Below are positions 1 to 7,502 of a stretch of 14,275 nucleotides of DNA, in pieces (within the stretch, counting starts at the first letter, position 1; each line of letters begins with the position of its first letter). The DNA is from Desulfoplanes sp. Its GTDB lineage: Bacteria > Desulfobacterota > Desulfovibrionia > Desulfovibrionales > Desulfomicrobiaceae. The notes beneath the pieces are model-generated. The model searched no databases. It was not told the DNA's origin and was given only the letters and a program-made list of their open reading frames with translations. The stretch covers positions 1 to 14,275 of the forward strand of contig JAQVZR010000016.1 in the NCBI GenBank assembly GCA_028708105.1, given 5' to 3'. Made by a program: the position numbers and the translations under genes.

Positions 1-105
1 TTCAATCAACCTGTCATCACCGAAATAAATGAATAAGCCGCCATCTTTGATGCCTTTGACTATTTCAAGTTTTGCCTTGGCTATTTCTTCAATGGAAGGA
101 AAAAC
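1..105 (-). pseudogene. Fragment of a MurF-like Mur ligase, foreign to the rest of the window
   Basis: Read on the minus strand from 105 to 1, this stretch is open throughout (35 codons) and gives a peptide containing IEEIAKAKLEIVKGIKDGG followed by a FIYFGDD segment. This resembles the central part of UDP-N-acetylmuramoyl-tripeptide--D-Ala-D-Ala ligase (MurF), where a G-S-R-E-x-I-A-K-A-K-x-E-I block precedes a G-T-F-I-Y-x-G-D-E-P block, most like Firmicutes versions. The segment is about 37% GC by hand count, clearly lower than the genes to its right. It runs off the left edge and ends abruptly where the mlaF reading frame begins on the other strand. The peptide similarity is from memory of the family, not a search. 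Natural rearrangement is possible, but an assembly or amplification chimera is more likely. Confidence 0.5.
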
Positions 106-1071
106 GCTCTGTTTGATTCCCTGACCGTGTTTGAAAATATTGCCCTGCCCCTGCGGGAGAGGACACGACTTCCATCTTCGGAAATCAAGGCCCAGGTCAT
201 GGATAAAATTGAACAGCTTGAACTGATGGAGGTCCCGTATAAATATCCCACCCAGCTCTCAGGCGGGATGCAGAAGAGGGTGGCTCTGGCCCGGGCACTG
301 ATCAACAATCCCAAAATTGTGCTCTTTGATGAGCCGACCACCGGCCTTGATCCCATCCGCAAAAATGCCGTGCTGACCATGATCGCCCATTACCAGCAGC
401 AGTTTAATTTTTCAGCAGTGCTTGTCAGTCATGACATCCCGGACGTCTTTTATATTTCCGACCGCATTGCCATCATCGACGACGCAAAAATCTTGTTCCA
501 AGGCACTCCGACAGAACTGGAACAAATAGATCAACCGGTTATCAATCAATTCATTCACAGCCTGGACCTGCTCAAGGAAGACTTAACCGGCCTGACAAAC
601 CGCCACACCCTGGAACAGGCTTTCACCAAAGCCCAGATGTCCCAACAGGTCAGCGGTCCCTTTTCTCTGATCAGCCTTACAATTCTGGGTCTCGCAGCCA
701 TTACAAGCCATATTGGCGCCATTGCAGCCCATCATGTGCTTGAAAATTTTGCTCACGCATGGCAAGGGGCTATATCTTCCCAGACAATTATCGCCAGATA
801 TGATGAGCTCACGGCTGTGGCTCTCGTGCCGGCAGCAGAAGTCAGGCAGGTTGAGGGTATGCTCCAAGCACTTTCGAACATGTCCCAGACGGCCCAACAT
901 TTTACCATACCGGGGTATGGGGGAGACGACATCACGGCCACACTTCTGGCAGGTGCCGTCCCTGTGCGGGCCTCAGATTCCTTGGAACAGCATGTCGCTG
1001 ATGCCCGCAACCAACAAACCCCGCTGACAACTATTATCTGCTCTGGCCCCAGGCCCGGATCAATCTCTTAA
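106..1071 (+). CDS. mlaF: MlaF-type ABC transporter ATPase, 5' truncated, with C-terminal degenerate GGDEF domain
   Basis: This is the ATPase of the Mla phospholipid transporter, acting on the cytoplasmic face of the inner membrane with MlaE and MlaD. From base 106 the frame reads ALFDSLTVFENIALPLRE, the stretch just after the Q-loop in MlaF. Counting from the ATG at 127, it contains the ABC signature LSGGMQKR (44-51), Walker B IVLFDEPTTGLDP (64-76) and the H-loop His in VSHD (102). The N-terminal ~90 residues, including Walker A, are absent because unrelated sequence joins at about 105/106; an in-frame TAA lies at 34-36. The ATG at 127 is internal, not the true start. MlaF proteins normally end near the QFI motif at 141-143. 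Here about 170 more residues follow, and residues 151-297 (about 577-1017) match the GGDEF fold pattern: DLTGLTNR, a hydrophobic strand, then ARYDELTAVALVP where RYGGDEF is expected. The mlaD ribosome site overlaps this gene's stop codon. Confidence 0.88.
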   Translation, partial: ALFDSLTVFENIALPLRERTRLPSSEIKAQVMDKIEQLELMEVPYKYPTQLSGGMQKRVALARALINNPKIVLFDEPTTGLDPIRKNAVLTMIAHYQQQFNFSAVLVSHDIPDVFYISDRIAIIDDAKILFQGTPTELEQIDQPVINQFIHSLDLLKEDLTGLTNRHTLEQAFTKAQMSQQVSGPFSLISLTILGLAAITSHIGAIAAHHVLENFAHAWQGAISSQTIIARYDELTAVALVPAAEVRQVEGMLQALSNMSQTAQHFTIPGYGGDDITATLLAGAVPVRASDSLEQHVADARNQQTPLTTIICSGPRPGSIS

Positions 1072-1081
1072 GGATCGCACA

Positions 1082-1537
1082 ATGTCGAATATAAAAAAAT
1101 TCAAGCAGGAATCCATCGTAGGCATCTTTTTTCTCATCGGCTGTCTTTGCGTGGGCTATTTGACGGTTAAGCTCGGCAAGATGGAGATACTGGGAGGAGA
1201 CTACTACACCATCAACGCCAGGTTCACCAACGTCACCGGGCTCAAATCCGGCGGGTTTGTCCAGCTTGCCGGTGTCCCCATCGGTCAGGTGGAAGCCATT
1301 ACTCTGAACACAAAAGACCAGGTGGCCATGGTCCGGATGAAAATCCAAAAAGGAATCCCTATCGATGAGGACGCCATTGCCTCGGTAAAGACCAGCGGCC
1401 TTATCGGGGATAAATATATCAAGATATCTCCCGGCGGGGCAGACACCCTTATTCCTCCGGACGGAACCATCGTGGATACCGAATCCACCGTTGATATCGA
1501 AGAATTAATCAGCAAATATGTCTTTGGAAAAGTATAA
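1082..1537 (+). CDS. mlaD: MlaD, MCE-domain lipid-binding subunit of the Mla transporter
   Basis: A 151-residue inner-membrane-anchored periplasmic protein. MlaD family members form a hexameric ring on the MlaFE complex and bind phospholipid. Residues about 12-30 form one hydrophobic transmembrane helix. The rest is a single MCE domain with the typical F-x-x-V-x-G-L-x-x-G-x-x-V-x-x-x-G-V-x-I-G pattern at about 47-69 and the GDKYIKISPGG strand at about 110-120. Length is normal for MlaD. The start is well supported: AAGGA at 1070-1074 lies seven bases before the ATG and overlaps the mlaF stop codon, implying co-translation in one operon. The protein ends shortly after the MCE domain with a short hydrophobic/basic tail. 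Confidence 0.93.
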   Translation: MSNIKKFKQESIVGIFFLIGCLCVGYLTVKLGKMEILGGDYYTINARFTNVTGLKSGGFVQLAGVPIGQVEAITLNTKDQVAMVRMKIQKGIPIDEDAIASVKTSGLIGDKYIKISPGGADTLIPPDGTIVDTESTVDIEELISKYVFGKV

Positions 1538-1595
1538 TAATTCAAGCGTATTGTGCATCTACCATACCTCATGTCTGACTAACCGGTAACCAACC

Positions 1596-2189
1596 ATGAA
1601 ACAAATCATTCTTACCATCGCCCTTATCCTCATCCTGCCGCACGCCCTTTTTGCAGGCGGAGCCATGGATCATGTGCAAGCCAATGTAAATAATGTCCTG
1701 ACCATTTTAAGCGATCCCCAATACAAGTCCGAAGAAGGCAAAAAGCGTCAACAGGAGAAACTTGTTCAGGCTGGAGAACAACTTTTTGATTTCGACGAAG
1801 TGACCAGACGTTCTGTTGGTAACTATTGGAAAGATTTTTCCAGGGAACAAAAAATTGAATTCAGGGATCTGTTCTCCAAACTTCTGCAAAAAATATATAT
1901 GGATAAAATCCAGTCCTATGACGGGGAAAAAGTCATCTTTGACAAGGAAATTCCCCTCTCCAGCACCAAGACAAAAGTGAGCACACATATCCTTTGGAAA
2001 GGCAAAGAAGTCCCCCTGGACTACATGTTGCGCGTCGAAGACAATGCATGGAAGGTCTATGATGTCATTGTCGAAGGGGTCAGCCTAGTCAAGAACTACC
2101 GGTCCCAGTTCCGATCCATCCTTTCCAAGAACCCACCCAGTGTCCTGCTGGAACAGGTCAGAACAAAAATTGAACAGCCCACAACCTAA
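1596..2189 (+). CDS. mlaC: MlaC, periplasmic phospholipid shuttle protein (Tgt2/MlaC family)
   Basis: A 197-residue exported protein of the MlaC (Ttg2D) family, which carries phospholipid across the periplasm between outer-membrane MlaA and the inner-membrane MlaFED complex. Residues 1-20 form a signal peptide with a basic start, a long aliphatic core and a likely cut after ALFA. The mature part shows the family order: an N-terminal helical region with FDEVTRRSVGNYW (about 66-78), then an E-F-R-D-L-F segment, then alternating strands ending near VKNYRSQF (about 165-172). Length is typical. The gene lies 58 bases after mlaD and 12 bases before mlaA. No good Shine-Dalgarno sequence is visible before this ATG, but the signal peptide fixes the start. 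Confidence 0.92.
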   Translation: MKQIILTIALILILPHALFAGGAMDHVQANVNNVLTILSDPQYKSEEGKKRQQEKLVQAGEQLFDFDEVTRRSVGNYWKDFSREQKIEFRDLFSKLLQKIYMDKIQSYDGEKVIFDKEIPLSSTKTKVSTHILWKGKEVPLDYMLRVEDNAWKVYDVIVEGVSLVKNYRSQFRSILSKNPPSVLLEQVRTKIEQPTT

Positions 2190-2201
2190 AGGTGACTCCC
2201 C

Positions 2202-3086
2202 GTGACGTACCACGCACCACAACAAGCCCTTCCCCTGCTGCGCTATGGGCTTTCAACCGTCTACCTGCTAAGTCTCATCGTGCTGCTTACCCTGTACGCC
2301 ACGGGTTGTGCCCAAAAAACATCTGAACTTTCTGCTCCGGCAAACCATATGCAGCCCATTCAAAAGGTTTCCCCTCAATCTGCCCCTGTTGTACCGACGG
2401 AGCAGGAAGAGGAGCCTCCGGCTGACGACATCCATGACGGCTATGAAGATCTGGACGAGTATGAAGATGAAGGTCCCATTATCGCCGACCCTCTGGAGCC
2501 CTTTAACCGTGCCATGTTCGCGTTTAACGACAAACTGTATTATTGGGTGCTCAAACCCACGTCTTCTGTATACGCTTCCATATTCCCCCAGCAATTCCGC
2601 AATGGTATCCAGAACATTTTCTACAATCTGGCTTTTCCCATCCGCTTTGTGAGCAATGTACTTCAGTTCAAACTGAAAAAAGCGAGTCAGGAGATCGGCT
2701 GTTTTGCAGTGAACACGACCTTTGGCATCGGCGGACTGGTCAAGATCTCCGATCACATAGAGCCCCTTCAGGATATCTCTCCGGAAGATCTTGGGCAGAC
2801 CCTTGCCCATTACGGCATAGGCGATGGTGTATATATCGTCTGGCCCATTTTCGGCCCATCGACTCTGCGTGACAGCACCGGGAAAGTCGGCGAATACTTT
2901 CTTGACCCCACCTTTTATTATATTGATGACCTGGAAACCTCCGTGGGGATAAAAGCTGGACAAACCATCAACTATACATCCCTGCATCAAAAGGACTATG
3001 ATGATCTCAAAGAGGCAGCCTTTGATCCTTATGAATCTCTGAAAGATTTTTATATCCAGTACCGTCGACACCTTATTCGTCAATAA
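2202..3086 (+). CDS. mlaA: MlaA (VacJ) family outer-membrane lipoprotein
   Basis: A 294-residue MlaA/VacJ protein, the outer-membrane component that extracts mislocalised phospholipids from the outer leaflet and hands them to MlaC. It starts with GTG, seven bases after AAGGTGA (2188-2194). A lipoprotein signal peptide ends in the lipobox ATGC with lipidated Cys36; Ala at +2 is compatible with outer-membrane sorting by the enterobacterial rule. A low-complexity, strongly acidic linker (about 66-90, rich in E and D) precedes the conserved domain. That domain opens with DPLEPFNRAMFAFND (about 97-111) and contains NTTFGIGGL and the Y-G-x-G-x-G-x-Y-x-V-x-P-x-x-G-P-S motif. mlaA is the last gene of the cluster and is followed by a strong terminator. 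The acidic linker is longer than in enterobacterial MlaA. Confidence 0.94.
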   Translation: MTYHAPQQALPLLRYGLSTVYLLSLIVLLTLYATGCAQKTSELSAPANHMQPIQKVSPQSAPVVPTEQEEEPPADDIHDGYEDLDEYEDEGPIIADPLEPFNRAMFAFNDKLYYWVLKPTSSVYASIFPQQFRNGIQNIFYNLAFPIRFVSNVLQFKLKKASQEIGCFAVNTTFGIGGLVKISDHIEPLQDISPEDLGQTLAHYGIGDGVYIVWPIFGPSTLRDSTGKVGEYFLDPTFYYIDDLETSVGIKAGQTINYTSLHQKDYDDLKEAAFDPYESLKDFYIQYRRHLIRQ

Positions 3087-3109
3087 TTATCAATCTGGTC
3101 CCCAGATAT

Positions 3110-3147
3110 ACAAAAGCGCTGCTTCCATACGGAAACAGCGCTTTTGT
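3110..3147. terminator. Bidirectional rho-independent terminator between mlaA and thrC
   Basis: A perfect 12-bp inverted repeat pairs 3110-3121 (acaaaagcgctg) with 3136-3147 (cagcgcttttgt). Inside it TTCC (3123-3126) and GGAA (3131-3134) add a further 4 bp after a one-base mismatch, leaving an ATAC loop. The arms themselves carry the T-rich tails (CTTTTGTTGT on the plus strand, CTTTTGTAT on the minus strand). It can therefore stop the convergent mlaA and thrC transcripts. The U-tracts are interrupted, so efficiency is uncertain. Confidence 0.85.
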
Positions 3148-3182
3148 TGTATGCTGAACAAGCCCAAGGAATATCTACGTTA

Positions 3183-4631
3183 TTATCCCCGGCTTTTAAG
3201 TCCCAATTTTGCAACCACGTTGTCTGCAGCTTCCCGGGTAAAGGCCTGTTCATCCAGGGCATCTTTTCTACTGGAATCAATGAGGTTCTCAGGTGCATTT
3301 TTGAGTTCATCGCGGGGAGTGACCTCATAGGAAGCGGGAAAAGAATCTGTATAATACATCTCCTGAAATCCTATGAATTTAAGGGCATGAGCTGTGGAAT
3401 CAAGGATAGCAAGTTCATCCTTGTCCAAAAGCCCAATCTCCTTGGCCCGGAGCAGACCGGCAAAACACTCACCGCCCTGGGTGCAGGCGATATGGCCGTG
3501 TCTGTTGACCTTGAGCATGCCTTCAATGATCTCCTGCTCGCAAACCTGAACGACGGCAAAAATCCCCCCATGTTTCTCGTACGCGCTGGCCAGACTGCGG
3601 ACACGGGGAAAGGATACAGGATTACCGATCATGGCCGCCTGAGCAACACTGGGCCGTACGGTGACGGGTTCATACACCCGACATCCCGCAGGCTGGCGGT
3701 AATAGTTAAATACCGGATCAGCATGGGCAGACTGAACACCAATAATCTTGGGCAGCTCAGCAATCACTCCCAGATCAAGAAGTTTGAGGAATCCACACAT
3801 AATGGCCGTTATATTCCCGGCATTACCGATGGGTACGAATACAGCCTTGCCCGCCAGATCCCAATCATACCACTGGGCCACTTCATAGGCATAGCTTTCC
3901 TGTCCCAGAATGCGCCAGGCATTTTTGGAATTAAGCAAAGCCACCCTGTAATTATCGGCCAGATATTCGACAACTTTCATGCAGTCGTCAAAAACCCCGG
4001 GCACCTCAAGAACCTGAGCACCGCTGCCCAGCGGCTGCGCCAATTGCTGCGCAGTGACCTTTCCCTTGGGCAGTAATACAACCGACTTGAGAGGCTCGCC
4101 GATGTAGGAAGCATACAGGGCTGCAGCAGCAGACGTATCTCCAGTGGAAGCACAAATGGTGATCACATGCTCCCAACCGTTTTTCCGCACCAGGTGTTTC
4201 AGATAGCTGAAGGCACAGGCCATACCCCGGTCCTTGAACGACGCACTGGGATTCTGGCCGTCATTTTTATAGGCCAGAGGCTGACCGGCATAATCCTCCA
4301 ACGCCTTGGAAGCACGGATAATAGGAGTATTTCCTTCCCCCAAATACACAATGTCTTCGGGTTCAAGCACCGGCGCCATGAGCTCGTAAAAACGAAAAAT
4401 TCCACGCAGTGACGTCGTCTTGGTCGCAGCACGGGCATCGAAGGTTGCCCGCCACTCGGCACCATTTTTCTGCTCTGTCAAACGTGACCGGCCAGTATCT
4501 TCTAGCAAAAAAACGCCACCACATTTTGGGCAGGTGTAATACAGCTCGTCAATGGGATAGGTCGTGCCACATTCCAAACAATAATACTGCATCGTGCCCC
4601 GATAGTCGGGAAAATCTTTAGGATGTTCCAT
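3183..4631 (-). CDS. thrC: Threonine synthase, PLP-dependent, with N-terminal zinc-ribbon-like motif
   Basis: Converts O-phospho-L-homoserine to L-threonine in the cytoplasm. The 482-residue protein is a fold-type II PLP enzyme. NPSASFKDRGM (about 127-137) contains the Schiff-base Lys133, CASTGDTSAA follows at 160-169, and GNAGN (269-273) is the PLP phosphate-binding loop. A late LDSTAHALKF segment is typical of ThrC. The N-terminus has two CxxC-type pairs (Cys18/Cys21 and Cys34/Cys37) resembling a zinc ribbon, seen in some bacterial and archaeal threonine synthases. The start is not certain: ATG at 4631 has AGAGG only about two bases upstream, and Met14 at 4592, immediately before the zinc-ribbon motif, is a credible alternative giving 469 residues. 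It is the last gene of the minus-strand run, 58 bases after the prenyltransferase gene and facing the terminator shared with mlaA. Confidence 0.93.
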   Translation of the reverse strand: MEHPKDFPDYRGTMQYYCLECGTTYPIDELYYTCPKCGGVFLLEDTGRSRLTEQKNGAEWRATFDARAATKTTSLRGIFRFYELMAPVLEPEDIVYLGEGNTPIIRASKALEDYAGQPLAYKNDGQNPSASFKDRGMACAFSYLKHLVRKNGWEHVITICASTGDTSAAAALYASYIGEPLKSVVLLPKGKVTAQQLAQPLGSGAQVLEVPGVFDDCMKVVEYLADNYRVALLNSKNAWRILGQESYAYEVAQWYDWDLAGKAVFVPIGNAGNITAIMCGFLKLLDLGVIAELPKIIGVQSAHADPVFNYYRQPAGCRVYEPVTVRPSVAQAAMIGNPVSFPRVRSLASAYEKHGGIFAVVQVCEQEIIEGMLKVNRHGHIACTQGGECFAGLLRAKEIGLLDKDELAILDSTAHALKFIGFQEMYYTDSFPASYEVTPRDELKNAPENLIDSSRKDALDEQAFTREAADNVVAKLGLKSRG

Positions 4632-4689
4632 GCCTCTTCGCTCGCTGTATGTAGATAGTTCTCAATGGATTGATTTGAGTGCCCTAACG

Positions 4690-5577
4690 TTAAAGAACAA
4701 AAAGGTCCAAAAGTGCACCAAACAAAAATGCTATGGCCACGACCCCGTTGAGGGTAAAAAAAGCCATAGTTATACGGGAAAGATCATCTTTCCGGATCAG
4801 CATATGCTCCGCCAGAAGGATGACAGAAATCAGCCCCCAGGCAAGATAATAAATCCAGCCGGCTCCGTACACCCAGCCCGCAAGGCCAAAAAACAACGCC
4901 GTATTTACGTGGGAAAAGGTAGAAAGCACAAGAGCTGTGGGAATTCCCAGACGGGACGGAGCGGAAAAAAGGCCATGTTCACGATCAAAGGAGACGTCCT
5001 GGCAGGAATACAGGATGTCAAAACCTGCCACCCAAAAAAGGACTCCCAGCCCCAGGAGAACAGCCGGAGAAGTCACCTGTGGATCAAAGGCAATCCAACC
5101 TGCCAGGGGGGCCAGAAAATGGACCGATCCCAGGACATAATGGCACAGGGGCGTAAATCGCTTGGCAAAACTATACCCCGCAGACCAGAGTAGAGCGTAC
5201 GGAGCAAGATAAAAACAGAGATCATTAAGCCCCCAGCATGCGGCCAAAAATCCGGCAGCACAGGCCAGCAAAAAAAATCTGGTCTGCCAGACCGTTAACT
5301 CACCTGTAACCAGCGGCCGGTTGCGGGTCCGGGGATTAGCAGCATCAATACCCATATCAGCTAATCGATTGAAAGCCATGGCAAAGGAACGGATCAGAAC
5401 CATGGCGACCGTCAAAAGCACAAATACACGTAAGCCCGGCCAGCCCCGTGCAGCCCAGAACACTCCCACGAAGGCGAAAGGAAGGGCAAAGACAGAATGC
5501 TCAATCTTTACCATCCGAGAAAGAACGGAGACACTTCTTCCCATGGAATATATCCATGACTTCAGATCAGATTTCAT
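4690..5577 (-). CDS. mqnP: UbiA-family prenyltransferase, probably MqnP of menaquinone synthesis
   Basis: A 295-residue integral membrane prenyltransferase with about eight or nine hydrophobic helices. Both Asp-rich Mg-diphosphate motifs are present: NRLADMGIDAANPRTRNRPL (N70, D74, D78) and DILYSCQDVSFDRE (D187, D194, D198). The family attaches a polyprenyl chain to an aromatic quinone precursor in the inner membrane. It resembles the group usually labelled 4-hydroxybenzoate octaprenyltransferase. Desulfovibrio-type organisms make menaquinone by the futalosine route and lack ubiquinone, so the likely substrate is 1,4-dihydroxy-6-naphthoate (MqnP) rather than 4-hydroxybenzoate (UbiA). That assignment is inference. 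No strong ribosome site precedes the ATG at 5577; Met12 and Met22 are other possible starts. The gene is downstream of rny and upstream of thrC on the same strand. Confidence 0.85.
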   Translation of the reverse strand: MKSDLKSWIYSMGRSVSVLSRMVKIEHSVFALPFAFVGVFWAARGWPGLRVFVLLTVAMVLIRSFAMAFNRLADMGIDAANPRTRNRPLVTGELTVWQTRFFLLACAAGFLAACWGLNDLCFYLAPYALLWSAGYSFAKRFTPLCHYVLGSVHFLAPLAGWIAFDPQVTSPAVLLGLGVLFWVAGFDILYSCQDVSFDREHGLFSAPSRLGIPTALVLSTFSHVNTALFFGLAGWVYGAGWIYYLAWGLISVILLAEHMLIRKDDLSRITMAFFTLNGVVAIAFLFGALLDLFVL

Positions 5578-5605
5578 ATCTTTGTATCTCGCATAATATC
5601 ACCCG

Positions 5606-5644
5606 TCACTGGCAGGAAGAAACGAGAAGGAGATCAGAAAGCAT
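5606..5644 (-). other. Possible 12-codon leader ORF before the prenyltransferase gene
   Basis: Within the 101 bases between rny and the prenyltransferase gene, the minus strand has GAGGAGG (5654-5648), the strongest Shine-Dalgarno-like sequence in this gap. Two consecutive ATGs follow it. The second opens a 12-codon frame, MLSDLLLVSSCQ, ending in TGA. Spacing from the SD-like sequence is only three bases, which is short. The prenyltransferase gene itself lacks a good ribosome site, so a leader or translational coupling is conceivable. It could equally be chance. No conserved peptide is recognised. Confidence 0.15.
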
Positions 5645-5678
5645 CATCCTCCTCGAATCCGGCAATACGTTTTTTCGT

Positions 5679-7238
5679 TTATTTGGCGTAGCTCACGGCT
5701 CTTTTTTCCCGGATGACGGTTACCTTGATCTGTCCGGGATAGGTCATATTCTCTTCGATTTTTTTGGCGACATCTTTACACAACATATATATCTTGTCAT
5801 CGTCCACGTGCTCACAGTCGACCATAACCCGCAATTCACGTCCGGCCTGGATAGCATAGGCTCGGTTCACCCCTTCGAAACTGGTTGCAATTGCTTCCAA
5901 ATCTTCAAGGCGTTTAACATAATTTTCAAGCAGTTCCTTACGCGCCCCAGGACGTGCTCCGGACAGGCTGTCTGCAGCCTGGACGAGGACGGCCAATACA
6001 GAAGTGGGTGGCACATCTTCATGATGAGCGGCAATAGCGTGGATGATCTCCTTGGATTCCCCGTACTTTTTGGCCAAATCCGCACCGATTTCGGCATGAG
6101 GTCCTTCGACTTCGTGATCGACGGCTTTGCCAATATCATGGAGTAAACCAGCACGCTTGGCTTTTTTGACGTCCATCCCCAGCTCGGCGGCCATAATTCC
6201 GCAAAGGAAGGCAACTTCCAGAGAGTGGTGCAACACATTTTGGGAATAACTGGTGCGGTAATAAAGGCGACCCAGTAAACGAATAAGTTCAGGATGGATT
6301 CCGTGGACGCCCACATCAAAGGTCGCCTGTTCTCCAATCTCACGGAGCTTGACATCCATTTCCTGCTCCACTTTTTTGACCACTTCCTCAATTCTGGCCG
6401 GATGAATCCGCCCATCGCTAATAAGGCGTTCAAGAGCCAGCTTGGCAATTTGTCGCCTCAGCGGACTATAGGCTGACAAAACAACGGTCTCTGGTGTATC
6501 GTCGATAATCAGATCAACACCGGTTGCGGCCTCAATGGCTCGGATATTGCGACCTTCCCGACCGATGATCCGTCCCTTCATATCATCACTGGGCAATTCA
6601 ACCGTAGACACGGTCTGCTCGGAAACATAGTCCCCGGCATATCGTTGAACCGCAGTGGCCAGGATTTCACGAGACTTGCGAGTGGCCGTTTCCTGGGCCT
6701 CAATTTCAATCACCCGGATCATCTTGGCGGCTTCGTGCCTGGTTTTGCTTTCAATTTCCGTCATCAGGCGCTGCCTCGCTTCTTCAGCGGTCAGTCCGGA
6801 AACCTGCTCGAGGCGCTGTTCCTGTTCCAGGACAAGTTCATCAAGCTGTCGGGCCTTATCATTGAGAAGCTGTTCCTGCTTGGTCTGTTTTTTTTCCGCA
6901 GCCACGATCTCACTTTCTTTCCTGGCACACTCTTCACGCTTTGTTTCCAGGCGTTCCTGTTTTTCCAGGACCTTGCTTTCCTGACGTTTGAGCTCCTTTT
7001 CCCGGTCGCGAAAATCTTCTTCCATCTCTTTTTTTTGCCGAAAAATCTCATCCTGCCCTTGGATGAGGACTTCTTTTTTATGGGCAATAGCTTCTTTACG
7101 GGCCTCGTCCAAAATCTTCTGGGCCAAATTTTTAGCGTCTTCTTCCTGCTTTATATACAGATGTCGCTGGACAACAAAACCAATACCTGCCCCGCATCCG
7201 ATACAGATAAAGGCGGTGATAATTATAGAACTTACCAT
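5679..7238 (-). CDS. rny: Ribonuclease Y (membrane-anchored endoribonuclease, KH + HD domains)
   Basis: Endoribonuclease that starts mRNA decay at the inner face of the cytoplasmic membrane. Numbering from the ATG at 7238 (519 residues): a transmembrane helix at about 4-24, a long charged coiled coil at about 30-170, a KH RNA-binding domain at about 210-270 with the GxxG loop GREG (226-229), and an HD hydrolase domain with His338, the His367-Asp368 pair in LLHDIGK, and HH at 405-406. Length matches the usual ~520. The frame extends to a GTG at 7244, but that codon overlaps the Shine-Dalgarno sequence AAAGGAG (7250-7244), which sits five bases before the ATG at 7238; the ATG is therefore preferred. 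It is preceded by a ~300-base untranslated leader after 6S RNA and followed by the prenyltransferase gene. Confidence 0.95.
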   Translation of the reverse strand: MVSSIIITAFICIGCGAGIGFVVQRHLYIKQEEDAKNLAQKILDEARKEAIAHKKEVLIQGQDEIFRQKKEMEEDFRDREKELKRQESKVLEKQERLETKREECARKESEIVAAEKKQTKQEQLLNDKARQLDELVLEQEQRLEQVSGLTAEEARQRLMTEIESKTRHEAAKMIRVIEIEAQETATRKSREILATAVQRYAGDYVSEQTVSTVELPSDDMKGRIIGREGRNIRAIEAATGVDLIIDDTPETVVLSAYSPLRRQIAKLALERLISDGRIHPARIEEVVKKVEQEMDVKLREIGEQATFDVGVHGIHPELIRLLGRLYYRTSYSQNVLHHSLEVAFLCGIMAAELGMDVKKAKRAGLLHDIGKAVDHEVEGPHAEIGADLAKKYGESKEIIHAIAAHHEDVPPTSVLAVLVQAADSLSGARPGARKELLENYVKRLEDLEAIATSFEGVNRAYAIQAGRELRVMVDCEHVDDDKIYMLCKDVAKKIEENMTYPGQIKVTVIREKRAVSYAK

Positions 7239-7500
7239 GATCACTCCTTTGCCCTTCTATTAAAAAACAGGTCATGCCAAAGCAGAGACACCATCTTCAT
7301 AGAAGGTTTATAATTATGCCCATGGGCCCGAAGGCGCAAAAGCTTGTATGCTCACATTACGTAGATTGAAGATATCACAAAGCTTTTCAATGAAAATCTT
7401 TGACGGGGTGAAAACCTAGCGGGGGATGGACGCCACAGGCAAGCATGCCCTGCAGCAAACGAGGAGGGAAGGAAAACAACCTGGAAGAAAAGCGGGACTT
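7239..7500 (-). other. Non-coding leader upstream of rny
   Basis: About 260 bases between the 6S RNA region and rny. Only the rny ribosome site AAAGGAG (7250-7244) is clear. A perfect 10-bp palindrome, GCCCATGGGC, lies at 7318-7327. A loosely promoter-like pair on the minus strand (TTGCGC, 17 bases, TAATTA) is too weak to call. A minus-strand frame of 64 codons at 7352-7546 overlaps the hairpin after 6S RNA, has no recognisable protein features and is not called. This stretch probably holds the rny promoter, but I cannot place it. Confidence 0.4.
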
Positions 7501-7502
7501 TC

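Noticed and set aside
34..126. Extending mlaF in frame upstream of 106 to the TAA at 34-36, as a short natural N-terminus
   Set aside because: The upstream codons do not resemble the MlaF Q-loop region, contain no Walker A, and instead read as a Mur-ligase fragment on the other strand.
2268..3083. 271-codon minus-strand frame opposite mlaA
   Set aside because: It lies within a clear MlaA coding sequence with lipobox and family motifs on the plus strand; the antisense frame has no recognisable protein features.
3144..4076. 310-codon plus-strand frame opposite thrC
   Set aside because: It is antisense to a well-conserved gene, shows no family features, and runs through the terminator-proximal region; a shadow frame.
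7239..7244. GTG at 7244 as the start of rny
   Set aside because: The codon overlaps the Shine-Dalgarno sequence that is correctly spaced for the ATG at 7238.
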